A stretch of 64,000 nucleotides of DNA from Agrostemma githago. Lineage: Eukaryota > Streptophyta > Magnoliopsida > Caryophyllales > Caryophyllaceae. The notes beneath the pieces are model-generated. The model was not told where the DNA came from and made no database searches. It saw only the letters and a program-made list of their open reading frames with translations. The DNA lies in contig OY288244.1 in NCBI GenBank assembly GCA_958450325.1, positions 36,579,424 through 36,643,423 of the forward strand, written 5' to 3'. A program made the translations under genes and the position numbers. Of this stretch, positions 42,715 through 55,800 are shown piece by piece. Numbering within the stretch: position 1 is the first letter of the stretch; every line of letters begins with the position of its first letter.

Positions 42715-44933
42715 GATTGCATTCAGCCGCGGCTGATACATTTGAGAGTGCAGCTAACCTAGTAAATTGTTCACGATCATCCAGCACCAAGATAACTTTT
42801 TATGCATCTTCAAATTTTTCCAGAGATTTAAGTGGTGGCATTCTTAAAACATTTTAACTAGCTTTGGAGCCAGATCGAAAGGTGTTGCGTACTTGATTTT
42901 CCTGTAACATTCTCATGTATTACACCTTCCATCTCATTTGACTTTATGCGTATGATTAAAATATACCTCACATGTATTACACATAACAATAAAATCAAAA
43001 GGAATGGAGGGAATACTAGAGACCATTTACTACAAAGTACCTGCTACAATTATTGACTTAGCCATTGTAGGTGCCTACCTCGAACAAACACCCAGAAGGC
43101 TAGGATAGCTACAGTGTGCAGGTACAAACACACCGGTTTTCAGGTCCATACTCATCTAGTATGTGGAGCATGGGCTTCCTCGTTGCACTACTCGATACAG
43201 AAACTAAATGTTACTCCTAAGGTGATAAATCCATATCTGATTAGTCCTATCATATCTGATAGGAGAAAAGACATTGAAGATGTTGCTAGATGTACATGTT
43301 CCAACACTTGAAATGACCAACCAAATAACCTTCTGTAGTTAGTTTAGTATCCATGCCATTCCACAATTAGAAATTCCACTACATAGATTACTGGTCATTT
43401 TATGCCTTACCCTTTTTTTTATATTAACCCTTTTATATATTCATTTTCCTTTTCACACCTTTTACTCTCGCAATCATCGTTTTTTCCTTTTCACCTTTTT
43501 TCCAGTTTGCTTCAATGTTTTACCTCGCATTGTCTGACCTAAATAATTTCGGGGTTAGAGGTTTATTGTTGAACTCCTGGTATACTAAATTTGAAACACT
43601 TCCACTTAATTGTATCTTCAAAAGTGTCATATATATCTTCTCTTCTACCACCTCCAATGCATGCTTGTTTCTATCTATATTAAGAGCCATTGAACATCCT
43701 TAACTTTCCAATAATGCCCATCCACGAACACAACAATATAGAGGCTCAAGCCATTGTTATGAACTATCACATGGGACTTGCAGATACCAATCCAATTCAA
43801 AAGCCTCTTGTCTATTTAAGCCTTAGAATTATGAGTAATCATTATGCAAAAAATGTTTTTAATCTCTAATCCTTGTACTGTTTTTGGCATAAGACAATCC
43901 TTGGTCTGATTAGCTCACAAATACAGCTGGTATGCTGCGCTAATTCAGCTTTTCAATAATTTAATTACTGGCATAGTAGGAATTGCAGTACTTGATTTAT
44001 AGATTGTCTGTTTCATGCTAATATTATTTTGAGCGGCCTTATATGATGGTAATTCTACTTAATTCCAACACAGCAAGTAAGTTGGGTATAGAATAGATTA
44101 GAGATAACGAGAAAGCATCATTTTAAAGATATCTGGTCGTATCCTGTCATGAAAAATAACAGTGTAATGAGATCGAGGTGTTGCACCTCATTTTCAGACA
44201 ATGAATCAGGTAGCTTTCAGACAGCAGTTCACCTCTAACAGGCAATGCAATTTAACGGAAACCATCAAATTTCTAGCTATATTGTCACATGATTCAACCA
44301 ATTCATACTTTAAGCATATAAATTCAATCATTAAAACATGTACTACTTCAATGAATCAAAAATATTACTTCAATTATTCATTCAATAAATAGGTAAATTC
44401 ACTGAAAATTCAATAAAAGAAATGAAGTTAAACAAAACTTTGAATCTTACTGATTTCAGAAGATAGCTGATTCTAAAATTCCATTCTTCAAGTTTCTCTT
44501 CCGATGACTGCCTACCATGATTAATACAGGAAGAAAATGAAAAACTAAGGGTAATGCGTTGATATGAGTAATGCGTTGAAAAACAAAGGGTAATGCCATT
44601 GATTCACTCATAATTAAATTAAAGAAAGAACTGAATTTAAATTAAGAATTCGTATAAACTTACTAATGTGTTGCTCGTTGGTGATTCAAAAATTCAAAAT
44701 TAATGATTCAAATAAGAGGATGCAAAATCAATGAAGTCATGTACTGTTTCATGGAGCAGCATAAGTATGAAGATGGGAAGAAGACAAAAGAAGGTTTCGA
44801 TGGTAATCGAAATTTTTGAGCGGTGAATTGAAAATGGGGAATCCCTCCCCATTTCATTTTAATATATTTGCGTAAGCTCTTAATTATTAGGCTTAATACA
44901 AATAATTCATTAGTGTTAAAAATAAAGCAACAA
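42715..44933. other. AT-rich low-copy-looking DNA with one possible small MITE
   Basis: No gene recognised. At 42921-43016 the ends TACACCTTCCATCTCATTTG and the complement of AAGGAATGGAGGGAATA are diverged inverted repeats, like an old Stowaway-type MITE. The frame at 43114-43311 has no family I know. Confidence 0.45.
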
Positions 44934-44941
44934 GTCACGAG

Positions 44942-45567
44942 TAGGGATGGCAACGGGTTCAGGACCCGGTCCAGACCCGGCGGGTCAGACCCATATGGGT
45001 CGGGTCTGGGTCTCATTTTTTCAGACCCGGCGGATCCGGGTCGGGTCTGGATCTTATTTTTGAAAACCGGGTCCGGGTCCGGGTCTGAAATACTGGACCC
45101 GGACCCGACTCGTGGACCCGGCACTTTAAATAAAAAAAAAAAAAAATCTACCCACATACATAACCAAAACAGCTAGCAAACAACTAAATTACTAAAATAA
45201 CTCACTCTCTCACTTCTTTCCTCACCATTTCAATGTTCATTCAAGGTTTCCTAAGACCGTTATGAATGAGTTTGTAAGAGTGTTTAATTTCTTAGTACAA
45301 TATATGTCGTAGATAATTTTGTACATGATAAAAAATACCGGCAAAATTTGAAATTTGGAAGAAATGAGGAATGTAAGACAAAATAAAATAAAAAAGTGAG
45401 ACCCGCGGGTAGACCCGGACCCGAACCGGACCCGGCGGGTCTGGATCCGGGTCTTAAAATTTTGGACCCGGCCGGGTCCGGGTCGGATCCGGGTCTAGGG
45501 TAATTTTGACGGGTCCGGGTCCGGATCCTAGTGGACCCGGTCCAGATCCGGTCCATTGCCATCTCTA
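44942..45567. mobile_element. hAT-type MITE with GGGTC-rich interior, duplication GTCACGAG
   Basis: 626 bp. The ends are TAGGGATGGCAACGGG and the inverse of GGTCCATTGCCATCTCTA, an imperfect inverted repeat of the hAT type. The 8-bp sequence GTCACGAG lies directly on both sides (44934-44941 and 45568-45575), the expected hAT duplication length. The interior has dense GGGTCCGGGTC and GACCCGG repeats in inverted halves. There is no transposase, so it is non-autonomous. Confidence 0.95.
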
Positions 45568-45627
45568 GTCACGAGACCTGAGAAAACTAATTCGAACTGA
45601 AAATCCGAATTTGACTCCTAAGTCTTA

Positions 45628-45872
45628 CTCCCTCCTAGTTTTTTTATCTTTTTTTTTTGCACAAATATTAAGAAAAGAATAAAAAATTAATTAAAGTAAG
45701 AAAATGTGGGGTATAAAGTAGAAATATGGTGGGGTTTGTGAGTAAAGGAAAGAATAAACAATTAAAGGAAGAATAAAAATATTATTAAAGTACAACCCAA
45801 AAATGGAAAGAGGAAAATGATTAAACTAGTGTCAAAAAGGAAAGAGGAAAGATCTTAGAAACTAGGAGGGAG
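45628..45872. mobile_element. Stowaway-type MITE (TA duplication)
   Basis: 245 bp with perfect 14-bp inverted ends CTCCCTCCTAGTTT and AAACTAGGAGGGAG, flanked by TA on both sides (45626-45627 and 45873-45874). This is the Tc1/mariner-derived Stowaway signature. AT-rich interior, no ORF. Confidence 0.93.
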
Positions 45873-46377
45873 TATTAATCAGGCCTAACCCGGAACTGAC
45901 TCTAATATTTTCATAGAAAACGGTTTGATATCACTAAAAAAATTGAAAATAACAAACCCGAAACTACCCCAAACCGACCCAAAGTCAACATGATTTTTCC
46001 GACTTGAAAGTGGTCCAACCTGATGTTGGCCTACCTGAACCCGACTCGGTCGACCAATTTGCCAGGTCGAGGCAAGCATCATCTGAACTCAGTGATCCTA
46101 TCCAAAACTCGAGTGAACCCAATTCGACTCGGCCCGGAATTAAAGTACATAGTGATCCAAAGCGCATACCATAAATCAAACCGGTTATATAAAATTTGAA
46201 CCCAGTGTAGGGTTGATAGATCCCCTGATGGAGGGTTTAATATGATGATTAATTTGTTAGAAGAGTGAGCATCAAACTAAAATACACATCCCGTCTACTT
46301 TTCTTTAAAAATAAAATAAAATGTTTATTAACCTAATCATATTAGTTTATTTATTCATCAATTCTTAGCCAAATTTT
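45873..46377. other. No gene; degraded repeat DNA
   Basis: ACCCGA- and ACCCGG-containing low-complexity sequence, then AT-rich DNA leading into the CACTA end. Confidence 0.5.
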
Positions 46378-46557
46378 GATAAGTGTTGCAAATAGTGTTG
46401 CAATTTGACAATATAATGCAACATTTTTTAATTAAATGTTGCATCGATTTAGTATAAGCAACATTATCATTAAAAGTGTTACAAATTACTTATTTCTGCA
46501 ACACAAAGTAAAAGTGATGCACGTAAAGTGTTGCAATAGCCTATTTATGTAGTAGTG
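46378..46557. mobile_element. Terminus of a CACTA transposon with subterminal TGTTGCA repeats
   Basis: The right end, read inward, is CACTACTACATAAATAGGC, the CACTA superfamily terminus. Within the next 180 bp about eight copies of TGTTGCA or TGCAACA occur in both orientations, as expected of subterminal transposase-binding repeats. The matching left terminus was not found. It cuts the Athila-type LTR that starts at 46558. Confidence 0.8.
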
Positions 46558-47770
46558 AATATTTATAGACTCGCAAAAACACAAAAACAACTAGTGTATT
46601 CGTGGTAAGTCGAGGTTTGTCCACAGGGAACAGAACGATATTGAGTAAAAGCGACGTGTTTGGGATCTAGTGGGGGTTTTAAGGGTCGAGTCTATACTAA
46701 AATGCAATAAATAACAAGAGATGATCAAATAAGGTAAAGTTGTTAGGGGGAAGCCGGGATTTGGAAATTGGGGTCTAAGAAAATTGGAATTGGGTCGATC
46801 ACAACATTGATAAAGGGAGAATGCCACCTTTTGGTTTCTTCACCCAACCCACCTAAAAACCCGTTTTCGCGGTGAAGAAGGGTAAGTCCCAAGTTAAGGT
46901 AAATCCCGAGTTTCCACATATTGATAGAAATGAGTCAAGGTTGGTCTAGTTGGCCGGACTAAAACAACAATGACACAAAAACCTCAAGCAAGATAAACCA
47001 ACAAGCAAGCAAGCAACCAAAAACTCCTCAATTCAAATAATCCAAGATCGTCCTCCCTAAACCCCCCAACAAGAAATCTACTCACACATCATAATGGAAA
47101 CTAACAAAACAATAACAAAAGTGAAAACAACAAAAACAAGCATAATGATTAAACCTAGGGAAATAACAACAAAACAATAAGGAAATTGCAATCAACAAAA
47201 TAAACTAGAAAATGATCTAAAACAACATAAATGAAATCTAGAGAAAATAACCACAAATAGATGAACAAAATAACAATCAACAAAATGAAGCATAAAACAA
47301 TCTAAGACGAAATAAATAAAATCTAGAGAAATTAACAACAGGACGATAGTGGAAATAACGATCTACTAAAATAAACTATGACGATCAAAGAACAATGCAA
47401 GTAAAATAAATAGAAACGGTGCAATACTGAAAGAACGAGATTAAATCTACTCTAGAGATTAGGGAGAGAAAGAGAAATATACCAACTATGAAGATCAACA
47501 ATAAAGAAAAATGCATAAATAAATAACTGAAGCTTGATGAAGAGGACAAAGGATTTGTCACTAATCCTTTAATAATCTCCAAGAATTTTCAATAAAAACT
47601 TGAATTCTACAAAGCTTGAATGTAAATCTAGAGAATTGATGATGAAAACTATGAAGATCTACTACTAGCTTACTATCTAAACTAATGGAATTGTAAAGAA
47701 CTACTAGAATGATCTACTAAATTGATGGTAAGTAGTGCGCTAATGAAGATGTCTTAGGCAACTAACTAGG
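46558..47770 (-). repeat. Athila-type LTR fragment, second copy of the element 2 LTR
   Basis: It matches 19988-21190 along its length from AATATTTATAGACTCGC to AACTAACTAGG. It is cut on the left by the CACTA end and on the right by Tat A. It retains about 35 bp near 46694-46728 that are missing from the other copy. Its TATA box and palindrome array would lie beyond the Tat A insertion. Confidence 0.9.
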
Positions 47771-50441
47771 TGTAGACACCCGCATTTTGACTGCCAGGTG
47801 TCTATGGCAGTTTCCAAAAAACACCCGATGATGATCGGACGCTAACATGCTTCTATGCGCTCGGATACGGGCTCAAATCCATTAATTGATGGCTAACACA
47901 CTTACAGAGTACAAATATCACAAAATCAACCTCAAATCCAGGTCCAGTGGGCCGTTTCCAATCAAATAAGGCTAATTTGGGCCGAAACCGACACCAGAAT
48001 TAAAACCGACTTTTTGCGATTTGGTCAACCCCGGTCAAAGTCGTTTCCGAGACGCACAAAACAGCCCCTCACATCATCAAAAGTCCAAGTCAAAGTCCAA
48101 GCCAATGGACCCGCGCAACCCATTTGGGCCACTCGATCGAGTGCCCGACCCACTCGATCGAGTGGGCCTGTTTCGAGCCCGGCTGCAGGCGTAACGGGCC
48201 ACTCAACCGAGTTAGCCACCTACTCGGTCGAGTAACCCTAAACCGGGTGCCCTACCCTAGCCTATATACACACCCCATGCAACACCATTTGACACACTTT
48301 TTGACAACTCCATGAAACCCTAGAGCAACCCTACACCCACACACACACACAACATCTTTACAAACCCTAAGCAAACCCTAAGCAATACACTAACAAAAAC
48401 CCTAAACCTAGTTTTAGGAGTCAATCCCGAGCCACCATAACTTAACCTTCATTCACCTCGAAGACTCTTGTGTTAAAGCCACGGTTACGAGTTCGATCCG
48501 AGACAAGAACATGTAGTTTGAGGGTGTCAAAACCCCGTTCTCTTCTCCTTCTCTCTTCGTCGTCCGTCTTCATCTTCTTCGTCTTTTCTTTCGTTTTTTT
48601 ATTTTGTTCATTGTATCATAATATCGATAATACTATCAATATAAAAGTATTAAAATACTTATCGATTTGTGTCGAATAAGAGGGATATCGGAATAAGAAA
48701 ACACAAATATACAAGTGTACTGCACACAGCGTTGACGGTCGCTTATTCCGGTACCCCGACTATTTGATTATTGAGATAAGTTAACTTAAACAATAATTCG
48801 TTATTCTTTTCGTTGTCGTCGTCTTTAATCTTGCATTCATCAATTTTAAAACCTTTTTCAAGAAACGTATTTTTAATAAGGGTCGAAACCCGTTGACGTG
48901 GATCCGACATCACAATCCTTAGGGATTTATTTCGATGTCGGAGAAGCTGAGGGAATCAAGCCCTCTAATTTAAGCAAAGCGTCGATTCGTTAGATCCGAT
49001 ACCAATTTCATAGTTGGATGTCGAATCTAACAATCTAATCAATTTAATTCAATTAATTCGATTTCTCGTTGATGCTAACGTAGATGTCACGTTGTAATTA
49101 TGACGCTACAAACGCGGAGAGAAATTCATATTGTTTTGATTGACTTAAAACGACTCAAATCAATTTTCTTTATTTTTCGCTCTAGTATCTCGTATCGATT
49201 CAATAATCAAATACGGGATATAACGAGCATTCAAATTTAGAGTCGGGTATAAATTCAATAATATTTATATTCGGTTCAATCAAATTGATGATTTATAAAA
49301 AGCCCGAATCGAGCATAAGTCATGCAATATTTATGCTCAATTCGGTAAAATCGTCGAATTATCAAAAATCAAAAGCAATTTCTAAATCAACACAAAATTG
49401 CAGACAAATTATAATTCGTACAGGGGGCACTCGACCGAGTGCCTAGCCCACTCGGTCGAGTGGCACCCCAAAATCGGATCAGAAAGCTTACTACGACCCC
49501 CACTCGGTCGAGTCTCACAGTGACTCGGTCGAGTGGCCATGTACTCGACCGAGTTGGCCGATAACTCGGCCGAGTATGGTCTGAAACGCCAAACAGAAAC
49601 CTTTTTTAGAGGTTCACTCGATCGAGTCTATCGACCACTCGATCGAGTGGCCTCGTAACGACCAACACATGAGTTGCACATCCTTCTTTTCAAACTCGAT
49701 AGTATTTTACGACTTAGGTCAACACGTGTTCAATTAATCACGTGTGTACTATCTTTTCAAACCATGCATCGTCTCGTTTACGCCATTCAATTCAATTCAA
49801 TATTTGCACAAATCGTTATTATTCGTTATATCGTTACTAACAGTTTGTTTGCTTCCTTTGTCAATTTTTGTCGTTTATTTTATTTTACTAAAATGAACCC
49901 ACATGCTAAAATTCAACTTCGACGTTAGAATTAATTGCATTAAATTGACTTAGAAACCCTTTTCAATTCCATTCATATGTTTAGGGAAAATAATCTTTGC
50001 ATATCATTTTCCCGTTCGACTAACGCGCGTATTGGAAAGTCATTCGAATTCTTAGTAGAGGCCGCTAATGTGCGGGCGGGGTTGGGTGTCCTTTGTGGGC
50101 TTCCCAACACGTACCCTCACCCCTTACTCAGAACCTCGGTTTCCGGATGCCCGAAATCGTTGGCGCACGAGAGTCATTCAATACACAATATCCGATAATG
50201 TCGGTATTGGTATCAAATGCAAAGGGACGAGCCCAATAAACTCTGACATCGAAAATGGGCCGTATTTTGTATACGGACCACTACGACATAGAGTGGGCTC
50301 GAATGGTTCCGAATAACCACAAAATTCGGTGGCGACTCCACTTCGACCTAAATTTTAATTCGATCCGTTTCATATAGAGATTCATTCGCCTCCCCAAACC
50401 CGCGCGTGGCCGCGTCGGGGTGGACCTATGTCATGTCCACA
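47771..50441 (+). repeat. LTR A (5' LTR of Tat A)
   Basis: 2671 bp, from TGTAGACACCCGCATTTTGA to CATGTCCACA. It is related end to end to the solo LTR (23009-25572) and LTR B (56635-58976). It carries two palindrome blocks: 48130-48234 just before the TATA box and 49428-49650 downstream. Confidence 0.95.
48130..48268 (+). promoter_or_regulatory. LTR A promoter: four palindromes 29 bp upstream of TATA
   Basis: CACTCGATCGAGTG (48130-48143), CCACTCGATCGAGTGG (48150-48165), ACTCAACCGAGT (48201-48212) and TACTCGGTCGAGTA (48221-48234), then TATATA at 48263-48268. The first two are perfect palindromes. The second block at 49428-49650 has about eight more copies of the same motif, downstream of the probable transcription start. 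Confidence 0.7.
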
Positions 50442-50442
50442 A

Positions 50443-50462
50443 TTTGGCGACTTCGCTGGGGA
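50443..50462 (+). other. Primer-binding site of Tat A
   Basis: TTTGGCGACTTCGCTGGGGA just inside LTR A. The Tat B site reads TTTGGCGACTCCGATGGGGA, so the Tat A site differs at two positions. Tat/Ogre elements are known to use a tRNA-Arg primer with this kind of sequence. Confidence 0.88.
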
Positions 50463-51495
50463 TTAACTGATGCGTGACTTACCATCGGCATACTCAGGGT
50501 GAGACTCGAATAGAAATCGTTTGACTAGTACAATACGCGTTTTAGTTTTACGGTTCATGTATAACCCATATTTTCCCGGGCCGGTACTGGTGACCGACGT
50601 CCCACTATACCATTGATGTACTCCAACATGGATACGTCAAAAGGTGTCCATAGTCGATTCGAGTGGGTTTCGCGGCATGTTCTAAGCTCAATTCGACTTA
50701 GAGAGTCCGTCCCGATCAACGTCTAGACTATGTACACTGGTATAGACCTTCTTACACCGACCGAGACTTGGTGTAGAGCATACATGGCGTCGTTATAATG
50801 CTTGTGTGACTACGTGCTACTTGGTTTCCGAGTCGTTTTCAAAAATGTCAACTTTTCAAAATTTGCATCCTTTTCAAGACAATCGATTTTCAAAATCCGG
50901 GTTGCATGCCGAATTTAGGACTTTCAAGACGGTATGCTGCCTATTTTCTAGACGGTATGCTGCCCAATTACTTTCAAAATCCGCGGCCCAATGTTCTTTC
51001 GTTTTTCTCGAAAATTGGGCCCTCAACCGAGTTTTCTCGGACTTCTTCGAAAACAATCAATTTTCAAAACTTCCCTCTTCTTAGGACTTCCCGTATTTAG
51101 CAGTGTCGGGTCATGTCGTAAGTTGTCGAGGTCTCTAGCATCGAAGCTCTGTCGATCTTACATCACGGGTTTCTTCCCTATCCCAGTCCGCCTTATTAGA
51201 CTAAGGCAAGACCCACCTAAGTAGGACATACTCTTACGAAGGAGGGCCCGTCAACACAATCGAGTCAAAAGTCTGGGGATGTCTCACGTGAACCTTCCTT
51301 CGAACAGGACCAGGCCCACTCGCCGAATCCTAAGGAAGGCCCACATTTCACAAGTCACCCGTCTAGGTGTCTTTTCTCGAGTCATTTCCCTTTTAGTCTT
51401 GTTAGGGATGTATTTGCTATTCCGGGATTTGGGCTAGCTTCTGATTACGTGGTGTTCTTACAGACAGGCCACCCGCAACCCGACATCAACGCAAA
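50463..51495 (+). other. Tat A leader
   Basis: About 1 kb of untranslated leader between primer site and gag. It matches the Tat B leader in two blocks (58998-59636 and 60546-60860). Short frames here are not conserved between the copies. Confidence 0.8.
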
Positions 51496-52824
51496 ATGGA
51501 AGAGTTGAAAGATGCCCTAACCAAGATCGAGACTCAACTGACCTCCATTCAGGCTAACCAAGCAACATTAGCTACCCGCCTGAGCGCCGTGGAGAAAACG
51601 GGCCCAGTTGAAGGAGTTGAGCCCACTGGGCCTATAGCCGAGTTGATCAGTGTTGTTCGCAGGCTCGAAGAGTAAGTCCATTTATCGACGAACAACTCGA
51701 TCCACACCGAAAATGCTCGTACTTATTCACCTTTGAATGACGAGCTACCTGCCAACCTCAACTTGACGGGAATTCCTATGTTTGAGGGTACCGAAGACCC
51801 GGTCCATCATATCCGGGCCTTCAAAGACTTCATGGCGGTCAAAGGGGTAAAGTCCACCATGTTCAAGCACCTATTCCCTTCCTCTTTGGAGAAACATCCC
51901 AAGGCATGGTTCTACAGGCTCGACCCCAAGAAATACAAGACTTGGGACGATGTGGCGACCGAATTTGCTCGGAACTACGCCGATAACACTGAACTCCAGA
52001 CTACAATGCGTACTCTGGAGGTTATGGCTCAAGAGCCCAAAGAAGGGTTCACAAAATATTTGCAAAGATGGCGGGCCGAGAGCGTGAAGCTGGTCGACAA
52101 GCCCGGCGAGAAGGCCCTTGTGGAGTCTTTTGTCAAAAACCTCCTCCCATCCTACCGGGTTCATCTCCGGTATGCCATCATCCCCAACTTCGCTGTCCTT
52201 ACTGAAATGGGCACGAAAATCGAGGATGACTTGAGACTGGAGAGCCTGACTAAGGCCTCTACTAAAGGTTATCAAGGGGCTAGTTCATCTACAAACAAGC
52301 CCACACCTGCAGCTGCAACTCGCAGCATCTTCGACGAGGTAAACCTGCTTGACACCTCATCTAAAAAGAATACACCAAATCGGGTATTCACAGATATAGG
52401 GACTACCTATACTTACGCCTGACAAAGGCTATCTTCAAAGGGCCTGATCCAACCGATAGGCCCAACTGCAGAACCTCCAGTAGAGAAGAGGCCCAATACT
52501 TATAATGCCCAAGCCTACTGTCAGTATCACCGGGGTAACGAGCATGATACTGAAAAATGTTGGAGGTTAAAGCACCTGATCCAAGATCTTATCGAGAGCG
52601 GGAAAATCCCGTTGCCCGGAGACAAGCCGAGCAACAAAGAAAACCCGTTCAGCGCCCATGCTATATTCACCGGTGAGGTAATCGACTGTTCTCACCTCAT
52701 CTCCCCCTATATCCCACAAATCAACGGGATATGGTTCGATGAAGAGGATGATGTGTACTTAACCAAAGGGAAGCTGTCCCCATCACCCTTGAAGAGGTCC
52801 GAAAGGCTAAATCCAAAGCCTTAG
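51496..52824 (+). pseudogene. Tat A gag with two in-frame stops
   Basis: From the ATG at 51496 the frame starts with a coiled-coil-like segment (MEELKDALTKIETQLTSIQA). A TAA at 51673-51675 interrupts it. The gag core follows (LTGIPMFEGTEDPVHHIRAF, MFKHLFPSSLEKHPKAWFYR), then a TGA at 52420-52422. The zinc-binding stretch YCQYHRGNEHDTEKCWRLKH comes after that, and the frame ends at 52822-52824. The RNA-binding motif is the Tat type (C-x2-H-x4-H-x4-C). Both stops fit CAA-to-TAA or CGA/TGG-to-TGA transitions. Gag would package the element RNA; this copy makes only fragments. Confidence 0.88.
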
Positions 52825-55800
52825 CCACCAACCACCTCGCCGCAGCTAGGCGTTCTACTCCTATATCCGTCACTGAACCTGCCAGGACGGAGCCTACCCT
52901 CTAAGAGCCAAGCCCAGACACGGCTCTGGTCCAGCAATTGAAGAGGGTTCGAGCTGACTTAACTGTATGACAACTCTTAGTTAGCTCGCAAGCTCATCGG
53001 GAAGCACTGACTAAGGCTCTCGATGAAATCAAGGTCGACTCACAGGCTACCCCATCTAAAATGGTAGCCACTATCATGCCTTATCTCAAAGGCAAATCCA
53101 AGGAAGAGGGCCCACTCATCACCTTCTCCGAGTCCGACCTACCGGTATTCGGGCCCAATCATAATCTGACCCTATACATTACCGTCATTTGCCGAGGCAA
53201 ATACCTCTCGATGACGCTTATCGATGACGGATTCGCCGTAAATTTCCTTCCTCTAAGGACCGCAAAAGCCCTCGGCGTCACCGATGCCGATTACCTTCCG
53301 ACGGCGCAGACCATCCAGGCTTTCGACGGAAGCCCAAAACCTGTTGCCGGGGCCGTTAAACTAAAGATCATAACGGGCCCGATCGAAAAAGAGTTAGAGT
53401 TCCAGGTGATTGATGTCACCTCATCCTTTAACCTACTACTAGGGAGGCCGTGGATCCATGCAGTCAAGGCCGTGTCCTCTACCTTACATAGGAAAGTCAA
53501 GATGCCACTTCGGGACGACATCATCACACTAGAGGCTACCCCTATCACCGTGGCTAGCTGTAATGCCACAAACCGGGCCGAACCACGAGGATTCGACTTC
53601 GTGGGCATGATTGATGAGGCATATCTCTTCAAGCCTTACTTCACCGTTAGCATCGACACGATGCTACAAAATCTGGGTTACCTACCCGGAGCCACCTCAA
53701 GGCCGTACCTTCCGGCAGGGAAGATCATCGAGGTTCTGGACAACGGAGAGTCTCAGCTTGGTTTGGGATATACTAAGAGCTCGGAAAACATGGCATATGC
53801 AATCAAGTTTGTCACTCCCGTGTTTGGGGCGATCCAGGTAGGCCTCTACCAACCCACCATCACATATCCCGAGACCAAAACGGCTCGGGAATGCAACTAC
53901 ATCCCTGGCGATATATTCACCATCGTCCAGGCCGAATCCCAGGAGGATGAAAACAATTCTGAGCCCGTGCTGGGGCTCTTATTTGGAGAAGACAAGGCCG
54001 TCCCCGCTCCGAAAGATGACTTGGTCAACCTGATCCTTCGCAGCGATCGGTTTGACCCAACGAAGCTGATCACCGAAGTTGGTGCAGATACAGGGAAGGG
54101 GGCCTGGAGAAAGACCATCAAGTGGACCGACAGTCAAGGACGGGTCTACAAGCTTACCACCGGCGAGGGAGACATGCCAGATACCGAGTCTGAGTCAAAG
54201 TCAGAGTCGGAGTCTGAGTCAGAGTCAGAGTCGGAGTCTGAGTCCGAGTCTAGAGGGTCTGGTGTTAGAGTCGAGTCTGTAACCCCTCTTCCCTTATCCA
54301 CTGAGGTCTCGAGGCCTGTCCCAAGACCTCTCCCTATCCCGCCACTGACCAATGATCAGATGGCCGCTCTTTTCGAGCTATTTTCAAAATTCACCATTAA
54401 TAATAATATCGAAAACCGTTCTGCTTACGACTTGTCTTATTTCCAAAATTTTCTCAATTTCAAAGATTTTATATGCAATGACATTGAGAAACCCGACGAA
54501 CAGGTACCTTTACCTCCGCATCTGGTCGAGCAGCTCGAGCAAAGGGAATCCCGAGATCCGGTAATCGAAGAAACCGAACCCATCAATGTGGGAACCACTT
54601 TAGAGCCCCAGATGCTTAAGTTGGGCCTATCTTTAGATCCAGAGGAGAGAAGACAATTCACAAACCTCCTCCAAGAGTTCAAGGACGTTTTTGCATGGTC
54701 CTACAAGGACATGCCGGGTATAGACCGGGAAATAGCCGAACACCGAATACCCATCAAAGATGGGTGCAAACCGGTAAAGCAAAAACTCCGAAGAATGAAG
54801 CCCGAATGGTCTCTCAAAGTCAAAGAAGAGGTCGATAAGCAATTCAAAGCAGGCTTTATACAAGTGTCTGAATATCCAGACTGGGTTGCAAACATCGTGC
54901 CGGTACCCAAGAAGGACGACAAGGTGCGGGTATGCATGGACTTCCGGGACCTTAACAAGGCCAGTCCAAAAGACGATTTTCCCTTACCACATATCGACAT
55001 TTTAGTGGATAACACGGCCGACCATGCCCTTCTATCATTCATGGACGGGTATGCCGGATACAATCAGATCAAGATGGCAGAAGAAGATATGAGTAAGACC
55101 ACCTTCATTACACCTTGGGGTACTTACTGTTACACCGTTATGCCATTTGGGCTTATCAATGCCGGGGCCACTTATCAACGGACCGCCACTACTTTGCTCC
55201 ACGACATGATGCATAAGAAAGTAGAGGTCTATGTGGACGACATGATTGTCAAATCCAAGGACCGAAGCGGGCACATCTCGGCCCTAAGAAAATTCTTCAC
55301 CCGGCTACGTAAGTACAACATGAGACTAAACCCGCAAAAATGCAGTTTTGGAGTAACGTCGGGCAAACTACTGGGTCATATTGTTAGCCAACGCGGCATC
55401 GAGGTCGACCCAGCTAAAATCAAAGCCATCACCGAGATGCAACCACCCAAGACCGAAAAAGAAATACGGGGGTTTCTCAGGAAAGTCCAATACATCAGCC
55501 GATTCATTTCAAAATTAACCATGGTATGTGAGCCCATTTTCAAGAAACTGAAGATAGGAGAACGGGTACTGTGGGACGACAAATGTCAAGCGGCTTTCGA
55601 TAAAATCAAGGAGATTCTGTCTGCTCCGCCAGTACTAATGCCACCTCAACCCGGCCTGCCTCTGTCATTATACCTAACAACGACCGAGACAGCCATGGGG
55701 GCTATGCTGGCCCAGACAGTTGATTCAGAAGAATGGACTATTTACTACATCAGTAAAAAGTTCCTCGAATATGAATGCAAGTACACAATGCTCGAGAAAA

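Noticed and set aside
43114..43311. 65-residue frame with Cys residues at its end
   Set aside because: No domain recognised, no codon bias or neighbour supporting a gene.
49428..49650. Downstream palindrome block considered as a transposon terminus or satellite
   Set aside because: It occurs at the same place in two Tat LTRs, so it is an internal LTR module, not a separate element.
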